In this document: piece after piece, positions 56,599 to 64,000 of the stretch
Layout of the letters: each line of letters opens with the position of its first letter
Numbering within the stretch: position 1 is the first letter of the stretch
Assembly: GCF_006402735.1 (NCBI RefSeq)
Contig: NZ_CP017174.1
Coordinates: forward strand, 3,723,001 to 3,787,000
Direction: 5' to 3'
Length of the DNA: 64,000 nucleotides
Source: Myxococcus xanthus
GTDB taxonomy: Bacteria > Myxococcota > Myxococcia > Myxococcales > Myxococcaceae
Made by a program: the position numbers and the translations under genes
The notes under the pieces: generated by a model
Databases searched by the model: none
What the model was told of the DNA's origin: nothing
The model's input: only the letters and a program-made list of their open reading frames with translations

Positions 56599-57804
56599 GT
56601 GTTGATTCGGGAGGATGAGCTGTCGCAAGGACCGTGGGCCGCGCACCCGTTGGAGGTAGGCGCCGTGGGCAGCCTCTCCACCCTTGCGGGGATGCGGGAG
56701 GAATGGGCCACGCTGATGGACGCGAGCGACGCGGGGCCCTTCAACGCCTGGGAGTGGGTGTACCCGTGGTGCCGGCGCATCGCCACGGGCCGGCGCCCGC
56801 TGGTGCTGACCGCGCGCGACGCGGCGGGCACGCTGGTGGGTCTGATGCCGCTGGGCGTCGAGTACCTGGGCGTCACCGGCGTGCCGGTGCGGCGGCTGAG
56901 CTTCCTGGGGGAGACACACGTTGGCAGTGACTACCTGGACGTCGTGGCGCGGCGGGGCCGTGAGCGCGAGGTGGCGGGCGCCTTCGCGCGGATGCTGCAC
57001 GCGCTGCGCGACGAATGGGACGTGTTGGACTTGTCGGACCTGCGCGAGGACTCGCCCACCGTGGACGTGCTCCGGGAGACCTTCTCCAGGGAGGACGTCC
57101 GAGTGGCGCCGCGCTACGTGTGTCCGTATGACACGCTGCCGCCGGACGAGCCCTTCGACGCGTTCCTCAAACGCACGGGACGCCGCGACAACTTCCTGCG
57201 GCGGCGCAAGTGGCTGGAGAAGCAGGAGGGCTACCGCATCGAGCGCACGGACGTCCCGGGCGAGCTGGCGGCGCCGCTGACGGACTTCTTCCGCCTGCAC
57301 TCGGCGCGGTGGGCCGCGGATGGGGGCTCACAGGGCATCAAGGGCTCGGGCGTGGAGGCTTTCCACCGCGATGCCACGCAGTTCCTGGCGGAGCGGGGAC
57401 GGCTGCGCCTCTACACGATGAAGGTGGGCGGCCTGGCTGTGGCGTCGGTGTACGGCATCCTCCACCGCGACACCTTCGTGTACTTCCAGTCCGGTTATGA
57501 CCCGGCGTGGCGCAATCGCAGCGTGGGCCTGGTGCTGGTGGGCGAGACGTTCCGCGACGCGATGGAGGCCGGCCTCAAGGAGTACGACTTCCTCCGCGGC
57601 ACCGAAACGTACAAATCCGACTGGGTGTCCAAGCAGCGGCGCACGCTGTCCGTGCGCGTCCATGCCGGGACGTGGGAGGGGCGCTGGTTCTCCCAGTCCG
57701 AATCCCTGGCGCGCCTGCTGCGCAACGGCGCCAAGGCGGCGATGCCGGACACGTTGGTGGAGAAGGTGCGGCGCTTCCGCCGTCGGCGGGCCGCGGTGCA
57801 CTGA
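56599..57804 (+). CDS. exoI: ExoI: GNAT-fold (BioF2/FemAB-like) acyltransferase
   Basis: A 401-residue protein from GTG 56599 with GGGAGGAC upstream. Its C-terminal half has the FemAB-like features seen in exoG: GRRDNFLRRRKWLEKQEGYRIERT, FVYFQSGYDPAWRNRSVGLVLVGETF and KEYDFLRGTETYKSDW. The equivalent end in ExoG (LHEFDFLGPDMVWKRDW) shows they are paralogues. It ends the locus; a GC-rich hairpin and a convergent cytochrome c maturation gene follow. Confidence 0.85.
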   Translation: MLIREDELSQGPWAAHPLEVGAVGSLSTLAGMREEWATLMDASDAGPFNAWEWVYPWCRRIATGRRPLVLTARDAAGTLVGLMPLGVEYLGVTGVPVRRLSFLGETHVGSDYLDVVARRGREREVAGAFARMLHALRDEWDVLDLSDLREDSPTVDVLRETFSREDVRVAPRYVCPYDTLPPDEPFDAFLKRTGRRDNFLRRRKWLEKQEGYRIERTDVPGELAAPLTDFFRLHSARWAADGGSQGIKGSGVEAFHRDATQFLAERGRLRLYTMKVGGLAVASVYGILHRDTFVYFQSGYDPAWRNRSVGLVLVGETFRDAMEAGLKEYDFLRGTETYKSDWVSKQRRTLSVRVHAGTWEGRWFSQSESLARLLRNGAKAAMPDTLVEKVRRFRRRRAAVH

Positions 57805-57819
57805 GCGTCGAAAACGCCA

Positions 57820-57863
57820 GCGGCGCCTGCCTCGACCACTCCAGGTGGTTGGGGCGGCGCCGC
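57820..57863. terminator. Possible hairpin terminator after exoI
   Basis: GCGGCGCC (57820-57827) pairs with GGCGCCGC (57856-57863), and an inner ACCAC/GTGGT stem lies between them. No T-run follows, so factor-independent termination is doubtful. It lies between converging genes. Confidence 0.35.
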
Positions 57864-57896
57864 GGGCGCTTGCCGGTGAGAGCGGGGGGCTGGGCG

Positions 57897-58865
57897 TCAG
57901 GGAATGCCGCCAGCGACCTCCGCGCGAAGCTGGGCAATCGCGGGGCCGAGCTGCGGCGGCTGCATGTTGCGCGGCACTTCCACGGAGAAGCGCTCGAAGT
58001 GGGCCAGCGCGGCGGCCTTGTCGCCGCGGCGCAGGGCGAGGCTGCCCAGGAAGATGAGCGCCTCCTGCGCGTCCGGCCAGGTGTCCACCAGCTCTGTCAG
58101 CTCCGCCTCGGCGCCGGCCATGTCGCCCTGGGTGGCGCGAAGCACGCCGCGGTGGACCTTCAGCTCGACGTTGAAGGGGTCCGCCGCCAGGCCCTTCGCG
58201 GTGACCTTCACCGCCTCGTCGAACTGCTGACGGCGGATGAGCTCGTGGCTCAGCAGCGCCGCCGCGTCCACATCTCCGGCGTTGGCGTTCAGCCGCGCGC
58301 GAGCCTCCTGCATCTCCGGGCCTTCCTGCATCTGCTCGTCCATGCCCGCGCCCTGCTGCTGCGCGGCGGCGCCGCCCGGGGGCATGCGGCCAGTGGCCTC
58401 CATGCCGTCGGTGCGCGTCTGCTGCTCGGAGACGAGCAGGTAGCCCAGCCCACCAAAGAACACCACGATGCCCGCGCCCCACAGCGCGCCCACCAGCTGC
58501 GGATTGCGAGACGCCCACCCGGTGGGGGCCGGAGCCTGGGGACGGGCGCGGACGCCCTCGCCGGAGGCCTTGCGCTTGAGGTGCTCGTCCTTCGCGCGCA
58601 GCGCCGCGGCGGCCTCGCGCTCCAGGCGGGACTTCTCGGCGGCATACTGCTCGGCGCTCTGGTTGTGCTTCTCCGCTTCCAGCGCGCGGAGCTGATCGAT
58701 GAGGGACTGCGCGCGCTGGGTCAGGTCATCGAGCACGCCGTCGCGGGGCTCGGCCGACGCCAGGGAGCCCTTGCGGCGCTGCAAGAGGATCCAGCCCGCC
58801 GCCAACACGAAGGTGACGGCGAGCACGATGATTCCGGGCAACCAATTCGTCGTCTGCGGCTGCAT
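57897..58865 (-). CDS. CcmI/CycH-like cytochrome c biogenesis TPR protein
   Basis: A 322-residue membrane protein: an N-terminal helix (IIVLAVTFVLAAGWILL), a coiled-coil segment rich in Glu, Ala and Lys (about 45-95), a second helix (VGALWGAGIVVFFGGLGYLLV), then TPR repeats (about 180-300, ALLSHELIRRQQFDEAVKVTAKGL). This two-helix plus TPR plan is that of CcmI (NrfG/CycH), which delivers apocytochrome c. It lies 12 bases downstream of ccmH on the same strand, supporting the assignment. Confidence 0.82.
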   Translation of the reverse strand: MQPQTTNWLPGIIVLAVTFVLAAGWILLQRRKGSLASAEPRDGVLDDLTQRAQSLIDQLRALEAEKHNQSAEQYAAEKSRLEREAAAALRAKDEHLKRKASGEGVRARPQAPAPTGWASRNPQLVGALWGAGIVVFFGGLGYLLVSEQQTRTDGMEATGRMPPGGAAAQQQGAGMDEQMQEGPEMQEARARLNANAGDVDAAALLSHELIRRQQFDEAVKVTAKGLAADPFNVELKVHRGVLRATQGDMAGAEAELTELVDTWPDAQEALIFLGSLALRRGDKAAALAHFERFSVEVPRNMQPPQLGPAIAQLRAEVAGGIP

Positions 58866-58877
58866 GGCCTGGCGCTC

Positions 58878-59402
58878 CTAGCGCTCGAGCTCCCGGCGCA
58901 CGGCCTGGAGGTACGGGTCTTCTTCATCCGCCGGAGGCGTTCCAGCGGGCGCGGCCGGGGCCGCCGTTTCTTCTGAAGTCGTGGCCGCGGGCGAGGTCTG
59001 CTCCGGGGGAGCCGCGCCGCGCTGGAGCTGCCGCCAGATGACGAAGGCGCCCACGGCGACGAGCCCCACCGGGCCCAGCCACACGAACCAGTTGAAGCCT
59101 TCCGCGCGGGGGGACAGCAGCACCCACTCACCGTAGCGGGCGACGAAGTACTCGACGATTTCGGCGTCGCTCTTCCCCTCGGAGACGAGCTCGCGAATCA
59201 TGTCGAGCTGGGCGCGCGCCATGGAGGACGGGCTGTCCGCCACGGACAATCCCTGGCACACGGCGCACCGAAGCTGCTTGCCCAGCGTCTGGGCACGCGC
59301 CTCCAGCTCCGGCGCGAGCGGGTCGCTTCCCGCCTGCTGGGGCGCGAACTGGCCGGTGACGAGCGTGAAGGCGAGGGACAGGGTCAGGAGGGCAGCGGTC
59401 AT
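58878..59402 (-). CDS. ccmH: Cytochrome c-type biogenesis protein CcmH
   Basis: A 174-residue protein with a signal peptide or anchor (ALLTLSLAFTLVTG), the redox motif LRCAVCQGLSVADS (CxxC near residues 42-45), helix 'DMIRELVSEGKSDAEIVEYF', then a membrane helix (FVWLGPVGLVAVGAFVIWR) and an Ala/Pro-rich tail. CcmH reduces or holds apocytochrome c at the haem lyase. No ccmF or ccmG follows within the window on this strand; those may lie elsewhere. Confidence 0.92.
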   Translation of the reverse strand: MTAALLTLSLAFTLVTGQFAPQQAGSDPLAPELEARAQTLGKQLRCAVCQGLSVADSPSSMARAQLDMIRELVSEGKSDAEIVEYFVARYGEWVLLSPRAEGFNWFVWLGPVGLVAVGAFVIWRQLQRGAAPPEQTSPAATTSEETAAPAAPAGTPPADEEDPYLQAVRRELER

Positions 59403-59501
59403 CGAAGCTCCATCGAGCCGTCCCTACCTAGCGCCCCAGGCCGTGATTGGACAGTGAAACCTGAGCGGCGGGGGCCCGGCCCGCCGCCCGGCCCGCTGTG
59501 C

Positions 59502-60413
59502 CTACATGGCCGCTTCGGGGTTCAACTGCGCCTGGGCGGCCGCCCGGTGCTCTGGCAGGCCGGTGGTCAGCGCGAAGAGGGCGTAGCCGGCGGGTGAAGC
59601 CGCGAGCAGTTCCACACAGTGGTCGCCCAGGCGGTCTGGGACCTGTCCGCCCGCCTTCACATAGGCGTCCACGGTGGCCTCGAACACGGCGTCCACGCCG
59701 AGCATCTTCTGGAAGACGAAGTCGCGCGCCGGGTCTCCTACCTTCGCGGTTGTCCAATCGAGGACGCCGGTAATGGTGTCGTCCGGCGCCAGCAGGACAT
59801 GGGCGGGGTACATCTCCCCGTGCGTCAGCACGACGAAGCGGGGCCAGTAGGAGTCGTCGCCCAGCCAGCGTTCCCAACGCTGGAGGAGGGCGGGCGCCAC
59901 GTCGAAGGCCTGATTGATGCGGGCGATGTCGGAGGCCCAGTTGGCGCGGACCTGGTCGGGCGTCTCGACGATGAGGCCCGCTCGCCGGGCATCCTCGACG
60001 TCGATGGCATGCATCCGGGCCAGGAGCTGGCCGAACTGGCGGGCATAGACGGGGGACTCGCGGTCGAAGTGCCACACGGGCTCGCCCGAGGCGGGGGCCA
60101 ACGTCAGCCCGGGTCTGCCCGGCAGCGCCGGATAGGCGATGAGGTCCCGGTGGGCGACATGCCACCTGGGCACCGCCACGCCGAGCCGGGGACCGACGAA
60201 GTCGAGAATCTTCTTCTCGTCCGGGAGCTTCGCGGAGACGTCTTCACGCCGGGGGATGCGGAGGACCCACTGGGTGTCTTCGAGGTCGCGCGCCATCACG
60301 ACGCGATAGTCCAGTCCGGCCTCGTTGACCGACAGGGTGTCGGGTTTGAGCTTCAGTCCGTGGTGGCCGGCGAGCTCGACAATCTGGGGGGCATCGTTCG
60401 GGGCGGAGGGCAT
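59502..60413 (-). CDS. Macrolide 2'-phosphotransferase-like (Mph) kinase
   Basis: A 303-residue protein of the aminoglycoside/macrolide phosphotransferase (APH) fold. The N-terminal lobe has 'LSVNEAGLDYRVVMARD' and WVLRIPRREDV, close to what I recall of Mph(B)-type enzymes. The catalytic loop is THGEMYPAHVLL, where most APH enzymes have HGD; the Asp position is Glu here. The metal-binding region is GVLDWTTAKVGDPARDFVF. It should phosphorylate the macrolide 2'-OH if active. Regulators or partners are not evident. Its assignment is from sequence resemblance only. Confidence 0.8.
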   Translation of the reverse strand: MPSAPNDAPQIVELAGHHGLKLKPDTLSVNEAGLDYRVVMARDLEDTQWVLRIPRREDVSAKLPDEKKILDFVGPRLGVAVPRWHVAHRDLIAYPALPGRPGLTLAPASGEPVWHFDRESPVYARQFGQLLARMHAIDVEDARRAGLIVETPDQVRANWASDIARINQAFDVAPALLQRWERWLGDDSYWPRFVVLTHGEMYPAHVLLAPDDTITGVLDWTTAKVGDPARDFVFQKMLGVDAVFEATVDAYVKAGGQVPDRLGDHCVELLAASPAGYALFALTTGLPEHRAAAQAQLNPEAAM

Positions 60414-60568
60414 CCAGGGCGTCCTTTCGGGCCTGCACGGTCATCACGCCGGCAGCGCGGGCCACGGCTTCGGGGGGACCACGGTCGCCGGGGAGACGGG
60501 CTCGGGCGGGCCATGGGTGAGGCGCCCCGACCCGGCCGGGGCACTCTTCCTGACATCGCGGCCGGGAA

Positions 60569-61330
60569 TCAGAAGCGCCCGTCCACCAGCAGTCCCCCGG
60601 AGTTCGGGCCGATGACAGGCGTCAGGCGTGCCTGGATGACGTTTGGCCGCTTTCGTGGGCCTGGGGCTGGAGCGGGGACATCCGACAGGCCCAACTCCTG
60701 GCGAAGGCGCTTGTTGTGGCCATCCGCCAGTTCGCGGGCCTCGCTGGCGCTGATGGGATGGGGGTCGTAAAAGATGCCCCACCCCAGCAGCCCTGCTCCC
60801 ACCAGGCTCACGCCCATTCCCACGAGGAACATGTTCCGCTCCCGGCGGTTGGTCGCGAAACTGCGGTCGATGCAGGCCGAGAAGTCGGGGCCGAGCTCGC
60901 AGTCTTCGGACTGAACGCCTGGCGAGGCGATTCCGTAGACGAGCCCGCCAACCATCACGATTCCCCCGACGATCTTCAGGGTGAGCTTCGTGGCGCTTCT
61001 CGACTGATACTCCGCCACGAGGTCGTCTCGGCCGAGCTTCTGATAGAACGCCTCACCCTCCAGTGGCTTCTTGTATTTCCCCTCGTACGGGACGGTCCAG
61101 CGGCTCGGCGGGCTCCTGACGGCCAGTGGCGAATACGAAAGCGTCACGGCGATGTACTCATCGAACCCGATGTGCCGGAGCTCATATTGCTCCAGCGCCT
61201 CTTCAGGACTGAGGGTCGGGCCGCTCTCGGCGATGGGGGCGGGGCTTTCCGCCTCCTCGTTCGCGAGCGTAGGAGTGGTGAACAGGAGGGCAATGATTGC
61301 CACGAATCGGAGCATGAGCGCGCGCTTCAT
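60569..61330 (-). CDS. Hypothetical envelope protein with signal peptide and two membrane helices
   Basis: A 253-residue protein from ATG 61330. It opens with a signal peptide (LMLRFVAIIALLFTTPTLA). Two central hydrophobic segments (LKIVGGIVMVGGLVYGIAS and NMFLVGMGVSLVGAGLLGWGIFY) flank a loop with two Cys. The C-terminus is Pro/Arg-rich. I recognise no family. It is divergent from the acyltransferase gene by 125 bases. Confidence 0.65.
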   Translation of the reverse strand: MKRALMLRFVAIIALLFTTPTLANEEAESPAPIAESGPTLSPEEALEQYELRHIGFDEYIAVTLSYSPLAVRSPPSRWTVPYEGKYKKPLEGEAFYQKLGRDDLVAEYQSRSATKLTLKIVGGIVMVGGLVYGIASPGVQSEDCELGPDFSACIDRSFATNRRERNMFLVGMGVSLVGAGLLGWGIFYDPHPISASEARELADGHNKRLRQELGLSDVPAPAPGPRKRPNVIQARLTPVIGPNSGGLLVDGRF

Positions 61331-61455
61331 ATGGGAAGTGCCACGACGACTGCAAGGCCATGGCCTGACGTGCTTGCCTGCCGCGATGTGCGAGGATTTG
61401 CCTCGGTGTACAGGTCCTGAAGAGCTCGGGTGGGGCGCCTCCACCGTTTCCAGCT

Positions 61456-62667
61456 ATGGTCCGCCCCAAGATGAAGACCGGACCCTCGGAGCCGCTGCAC
61501 CTGCCGGAGTACCTTCCCGCGTTGGACGGACTGCGCGGCGTGGCGGTGCTGATGGTGATTGCCTATCACTCACTGACAGGGCTGCGCAGCGCGTCACTGG
61601 GCTCGCTCTTTCAGGTGGGCTGGGCGGGCGTGGACCTCTTCTTCGTCCTCTCTGGCTTCCTGATTACGCGCATCCTCGTGCAGACGCGTGAGCGTGGAGG
61701 CTACTTCCGTACCTTCTACGCGCGGCGGGCGCTGCGCATCTGGCCCCTGTACTTCCTGGTGCTGGCCTTCACCTTTGGCATCATGGGGCGGCTGCTGCCG
61801 GCCCTGGCCTTCGATACCCAGCGTTACTCCTGGACGACCTACGCGCTGTACCTCCAGAACCTCTGGATGACGGACTTCGGTCCCGCGCCCATCAACGTGA
61901 CGTGGTCCCTGGCCATCGAGGAGCAGTTCTACCTGGTGTGGCCGCTGCTCGTGTTCTTCCTCCGGAACGGGCAGCTCCGCGTGCTCCTGTGGGCGTGCGT
62001 GCTGCTGTCCCCCGTGGCGCGCCTCGCGGCCTTGTGGGCGGGCGCGGCGCCCATCCAGGTCTACACCTTCACACTGTTCCGTCTGGATGGACTGGCGCTC
62101 GGTGGACTGTTGGCGCTGGGCGTGGTGGATGGCCGCGCCACGGCGGACGGCCTGTCACGGTGGGGCGCGCGGCTCGCGGTGCCCGCGTTGCTCGTGGCCT
62201 GCGGGTTGTCCCTCGTCTACTTCGGCCAGGGCGCCGCCATTCACATGGCAACGGCGCTCACGGGGCCGGGCGGCCCGCAGGTTCGTGTGCTGCTGGTGGC
62301 GGGTCTGTACACGCTTTGGGCGGTGGGCTTCGCCAGCCTGCTGGGGTGGGTGCTCTCCGGGCGCGCGCGGGTGCTCCAGTCCGTGTTGCAATGGCGGCCG
62401 CTGCGCTTCGTGGGGCAGGTGAGCTACGGGCTCTACCTGTTCCATGCGCTCGTCATCCCCGCTGGCGGCCATTACACGCGGCCGCTGTTCTACCGCTTCA
62501 TTCCCTCGACCTTCGTCGCTACCGCGGTGGGCATCCTGTTCGAGTACGCGGTGCTGCTGGCGCTCACGCTCGTGTCGTGGCGCTTCTTCGAGAAGCCCTT
62601 GCTGCGTCTCAAGGACCGCTTCACGCATCCGGAAGCCGCGGGGAAGGCCGTGGCTCCCACGGCCTGA
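61456..62667 (+). CDS. OafA/YrhL-type membrane acyltransferase
   Basis: A 403-residue protein of the acyltransferase 3 family, with about ten membrane helices. The catalytic N-terminal pattern is LPALDGLRGVAVLMVIAYH, followed by GWAGVDLFFVLSGFLITRIL and RRALRIWPLYFLVL. The conserved 'NVTWSLAIEEQFYLVWPLLV' is present in the middle. It should O-acylate a glycan on the outer leaflet. No nearby glycan genes except the exo locus 4 kb away; a role in modifying that polymer is speculative. Confidence 0.9.
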   Translation: MVRPKMKTGPSEPLHLPEYLPALDGLRGVAVLMVIAYHSLTGLRSASLGSLFQVGWAGVDLFFVLSGFLITRILVQTRERGGYFRTFYARRALRIWPLYFLVLAFTFGIMGRLLPALAFDTQRYSWTTYALYLQNLWMTDFGPAPINVTWSLAIEEQFYLVWPLLVFFLRNGQLRVLLWACVLLSPVARLAALWAGAAPIQVYTFTLFRLDGLALGGLLALGVVDGRATADGLSRWGARLAVPALLVACGLSLVYFGQGAAIHMATALTGPGGPQVRVLLVAGLYTLWAVGFASLLGWVLSGRARVLQSVLQWRPLRFVGQVSYGLYLFHALVIPAGGHYTRPLFYRFIPSTFVATAVGILFEYAVLLALTLVSWRFFEKPLLRLKDRFTHPEAAGKAVAPTA

Positions 62668-62716
62668 TGGCTGGCGTTGGCGTGGGGGAGTGCCGTGCTG
62701 CGTATCGACGCGCCAG

Positions 62717-63475
62717 CTACGAGCGTGGTGGTGCCCAGATGGCGCTGTGGGGCTCCGGCGCGTTGGGGGCTTCCTCCGCGGTGTAGAAGTAGGCCGCGAC
62801 CGCGGCGCGCCCTCGTCCTTCGGGGCACTCCAGCGCGTTGGGGTGTCCGTGCCAGTGATCGTCGCCGTGAGCCATCACGACCAGGCGATCCAGGAGGGGG
62901 GCGATTCGCGTCTCGCACCGGGAGAGGTCCGCGCTCCACAACTCGAGGTCCCCTCCCCAGGCGGGTTCCCAGCCGGGGTTCAGGTAGTAGAGGACGGTGA
63001 GCCGGCGGGAGAGCGCGCGGAAGCGATCGCGGTTGAAGTCGGCGTGCAGCGCCAGATGCCCCCCACGCAACGTGAGGTGCAGCCCGGCGCCTCGGAAATG
63101 GGGATCCGGGATGAGCCCTTGCACCCCGGTGAGTGACTCCAGGAAGTCGATGAACGCCATGCCGGAGAACTCAGAAAGCAGGTGCCGGAGCGCTCCGGGG
63201 ACGTCTTCGAACGCCTTGCGCTGAAGCTGTCCCAGTCGAGCCGCCTGTTCGGGGTGGTCGCGTCGCTTCCAACTTGCCTCGGTCGCGCCTGGGAAGACCC
63301 CGGCCAGTTCGGACGCCAGCGGCCCCCCCAGGAAGCCATCGATGACGGCGTGGGGATGAGGCCGCGCCGCGCCGTAGCTGGCGCGATGGGCCAGCGCGAG
63401 CGAGCGGAGCGCCGTGCGGCTGAAAAAGAAGCTCGGTCCTCGCAGCGGGCCTTCTTCGTGGGTCGCGATGCTCAC
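62717..63475 (-). CDS. 2-oxoglutarate/Fe(II)-dependent oxygenase (prolyl hydroxylase-like)
   Basis: A 252-residue protein from GTG 63475 (AGGGG upstream). The jelly-roll catalytic residues are visible: H-x-D in LALHADFN, and a distal His in HWHGHP, with an Arg in the GRGRAAVAAYFYTAE strand that would bind 2-oxoglutarate. The N-terminus starts 'HAVIDGFLGGPLASEL', typical of the Tpa1/prolyl-4-hydroxylase class. It converges with the acyltransferase gene. The substrate is unknown. Confidence 0.85.
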   Translation of the reverse strand: MSIATHEEGPLRGPSFFFSRTALRSLALAHRASYGAARPHPHAVIDGFLGGPLASELAGVFPGATEASWKRRDHPEQAARLGQLQRKAFEDVPGALRHLLSEFSGMAFIDFLESLTGVQGLIPDPHFRGAGLHLTLRGGHLALHADFNRDRFRALSRRLTVLYYLNPGWEPAWGGDLELWSADLSRCETRIAPLLDRLVVMAHGDDHWHGHPNALECPEGRGRAAVAAYFYTAEEAPNAPEPHSAIWAPPRS

Positions 63476-63595
63476 GTGCCCCCTATAGCAGAACGTGCGG
63501 CGCACGCTGCCGATGCCAGGGCACCATGGCGCAGGCGACCGAGTCTGGAACTGCTGCCTCCAGGAGCATCATCGCTCCGAAGGCTGGAAGAGGGC

Positions 63596-64000
63596 TCAGG
63601 AGAGCGCCCGCAGTCCAGCCCGAAGGGCGTCGACATCGGTTTGCGCCAGCAATCGCTCCGTCTCCTCGTTCATCCGCTCCCAATGGGGCAGCGCGGATTG
63701 AAGGAGCTGGAGCCCAGCGTCCGTCAGCGTCAGCAATCGCCCGCGGCGGTCGGCCGGGTCGACGGTGGTCTTCACCAGCCCGCGCCTTTCGAGCGGCTTC
63801 AGGTTGGCTGTCAGCGTGGTCCGGTCCATCGCCAGGAGCTCCGCGACGGGGCCGATGGACGGCGGCTGGGGGCGATTGAGCGACATCAGCAGCGAGAACT
63901 GTCCATGCGTGAGGCCCACGGGGCGCAGGGCTTCATCGAAGCGCCGCGCCAGGGCGCGCGCGGCCTGCTGGACCACCAGGCACAGGCAGTGGTCACGGAC
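63596..64000 (-). CDS. MarR family transcriptional regulator (5' end beyond the window)
   Basis: At least 134 residues are visible; the frame stays open to the window's edge, and the CLCLVVQQAARAL segment before the GTG at 63976 resembles the usual first helix of MarR proteins, so the true start probably lies outside. The winged helix is seen at LTHGQFSLLMSL, MDRTTLTANLKPLERRGLV and VDPADRRGRLLTLTDAG. MarR proteins are dimeric repressors of nearby genes; the target here is not visible. Confidence 0.88.
   Translation of the reverse strand, partial: VRDHCLCLVVQQAARALARRFDEALRPVGLTHGQFSLLMSLNRPQPPSIGPVAELLAMDRTTLTANLKPLERRGLVKTTVDPADRRGRLLTLTDAGLQLLQSALPHWERMNEETERLLAQTDVDALRAGLRALS

Overview
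The window looks like a chromosomal segment of a myxobacterium, very probably Myxococcus xanthus or a close relative. The evidence is very high GC at third codon positions, frequent GTG and TTG starts, several Ser/Thr kinases and FHA proteins, a DUF2381 (TIGR02268, Myxococcus paralogous family) gene beside a kinase, and a nine-gene block at 47.6-57.8 kb. In gene order and in every predicted function that block matches the M. xanthus spore-coat polysaccharide locus exoA (fdgA) to exoI. Species and symbols are assigned from recall of families and synteny; no database was searched.

Layout. 0-4.3 kb: an accessory-looking stretch with less GC-biased codons, holding a DUF2381 protein, a transmembrane Ser/Thr kinase and a kinase-fold protein without the catalytic Asp. 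It stops at a bidirectional terminator beside tRNA-Glu(UUC) and tRNA-Lys(UUU). 4.7-12.3 kb: housekeeping genes (greB, a PIN-PhoH ATPase, DUF493, a methyltransferase, a diacylglycerol-kinase-like lipid kinase, dnaK). 12.5-19.3 kb: an orphan gene, a DCC thiol oxidoreductase, a MoxR AAA+ ATPase with its VWA partner, and a coiled-coil protein. 19.3-26.9 kb: a signalling block with a diadenylate cyclase, dksA, a kinase flanked by two double-FHA proteins, and a bifunctional rel gene (relA).

27-47 kb: RidA, an envelope protein with three DsbA domains, a TusA-like protein, an ABC-2 exporter, a penicillin-binding transpeptidase, a DUF4388 protein, a glutaredoxin, a degenerate receiver-GGDEF protein beside an NtrC-type regulator, an SDR-GNAT fusion, and a membrane protein translationally coupled to a secreted caspase-like protein with surface-type repeats. 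A TPR protein, DAHP synthase and two adjacent prephenate dehydratases (one fused to chorismate mutase) follow, then small genes. 47.6-57.8 kb: the exo locus behind a good sigma-54 promoter. It encodes an outer-membrane export lipoprotein, a beta-rich protein, a chain-length protein with a separate tyrosine kinase, an initiating sugar-phosphate transferase, a YvcK-like protein, and an aminotransferase between two GNAT-type acyltransferases. 57.9-64 kb: two cytochrome c maturation genes, a macrolide-phosphotransferase-like kinase, a membrane protein, an OafA-type acyltransferase, a 2OG-Fe(II) oxygenase and a MarR regulator cut by the window edge.

The strongest candidates for undescribed systems are: (1) a kinase and two double-FHA proteins that all begin with the same CxxC-X10-CxxC zinc-ribbon module (20.7-24.5 kb); (2) a membrane protein plus secreted caspase-like protease with beta-repeats (39.0-42.1 kb); and (3) a three-domain DsbA protein whose active sites are exactly 212 residues apart (27.4-29.4 kb).
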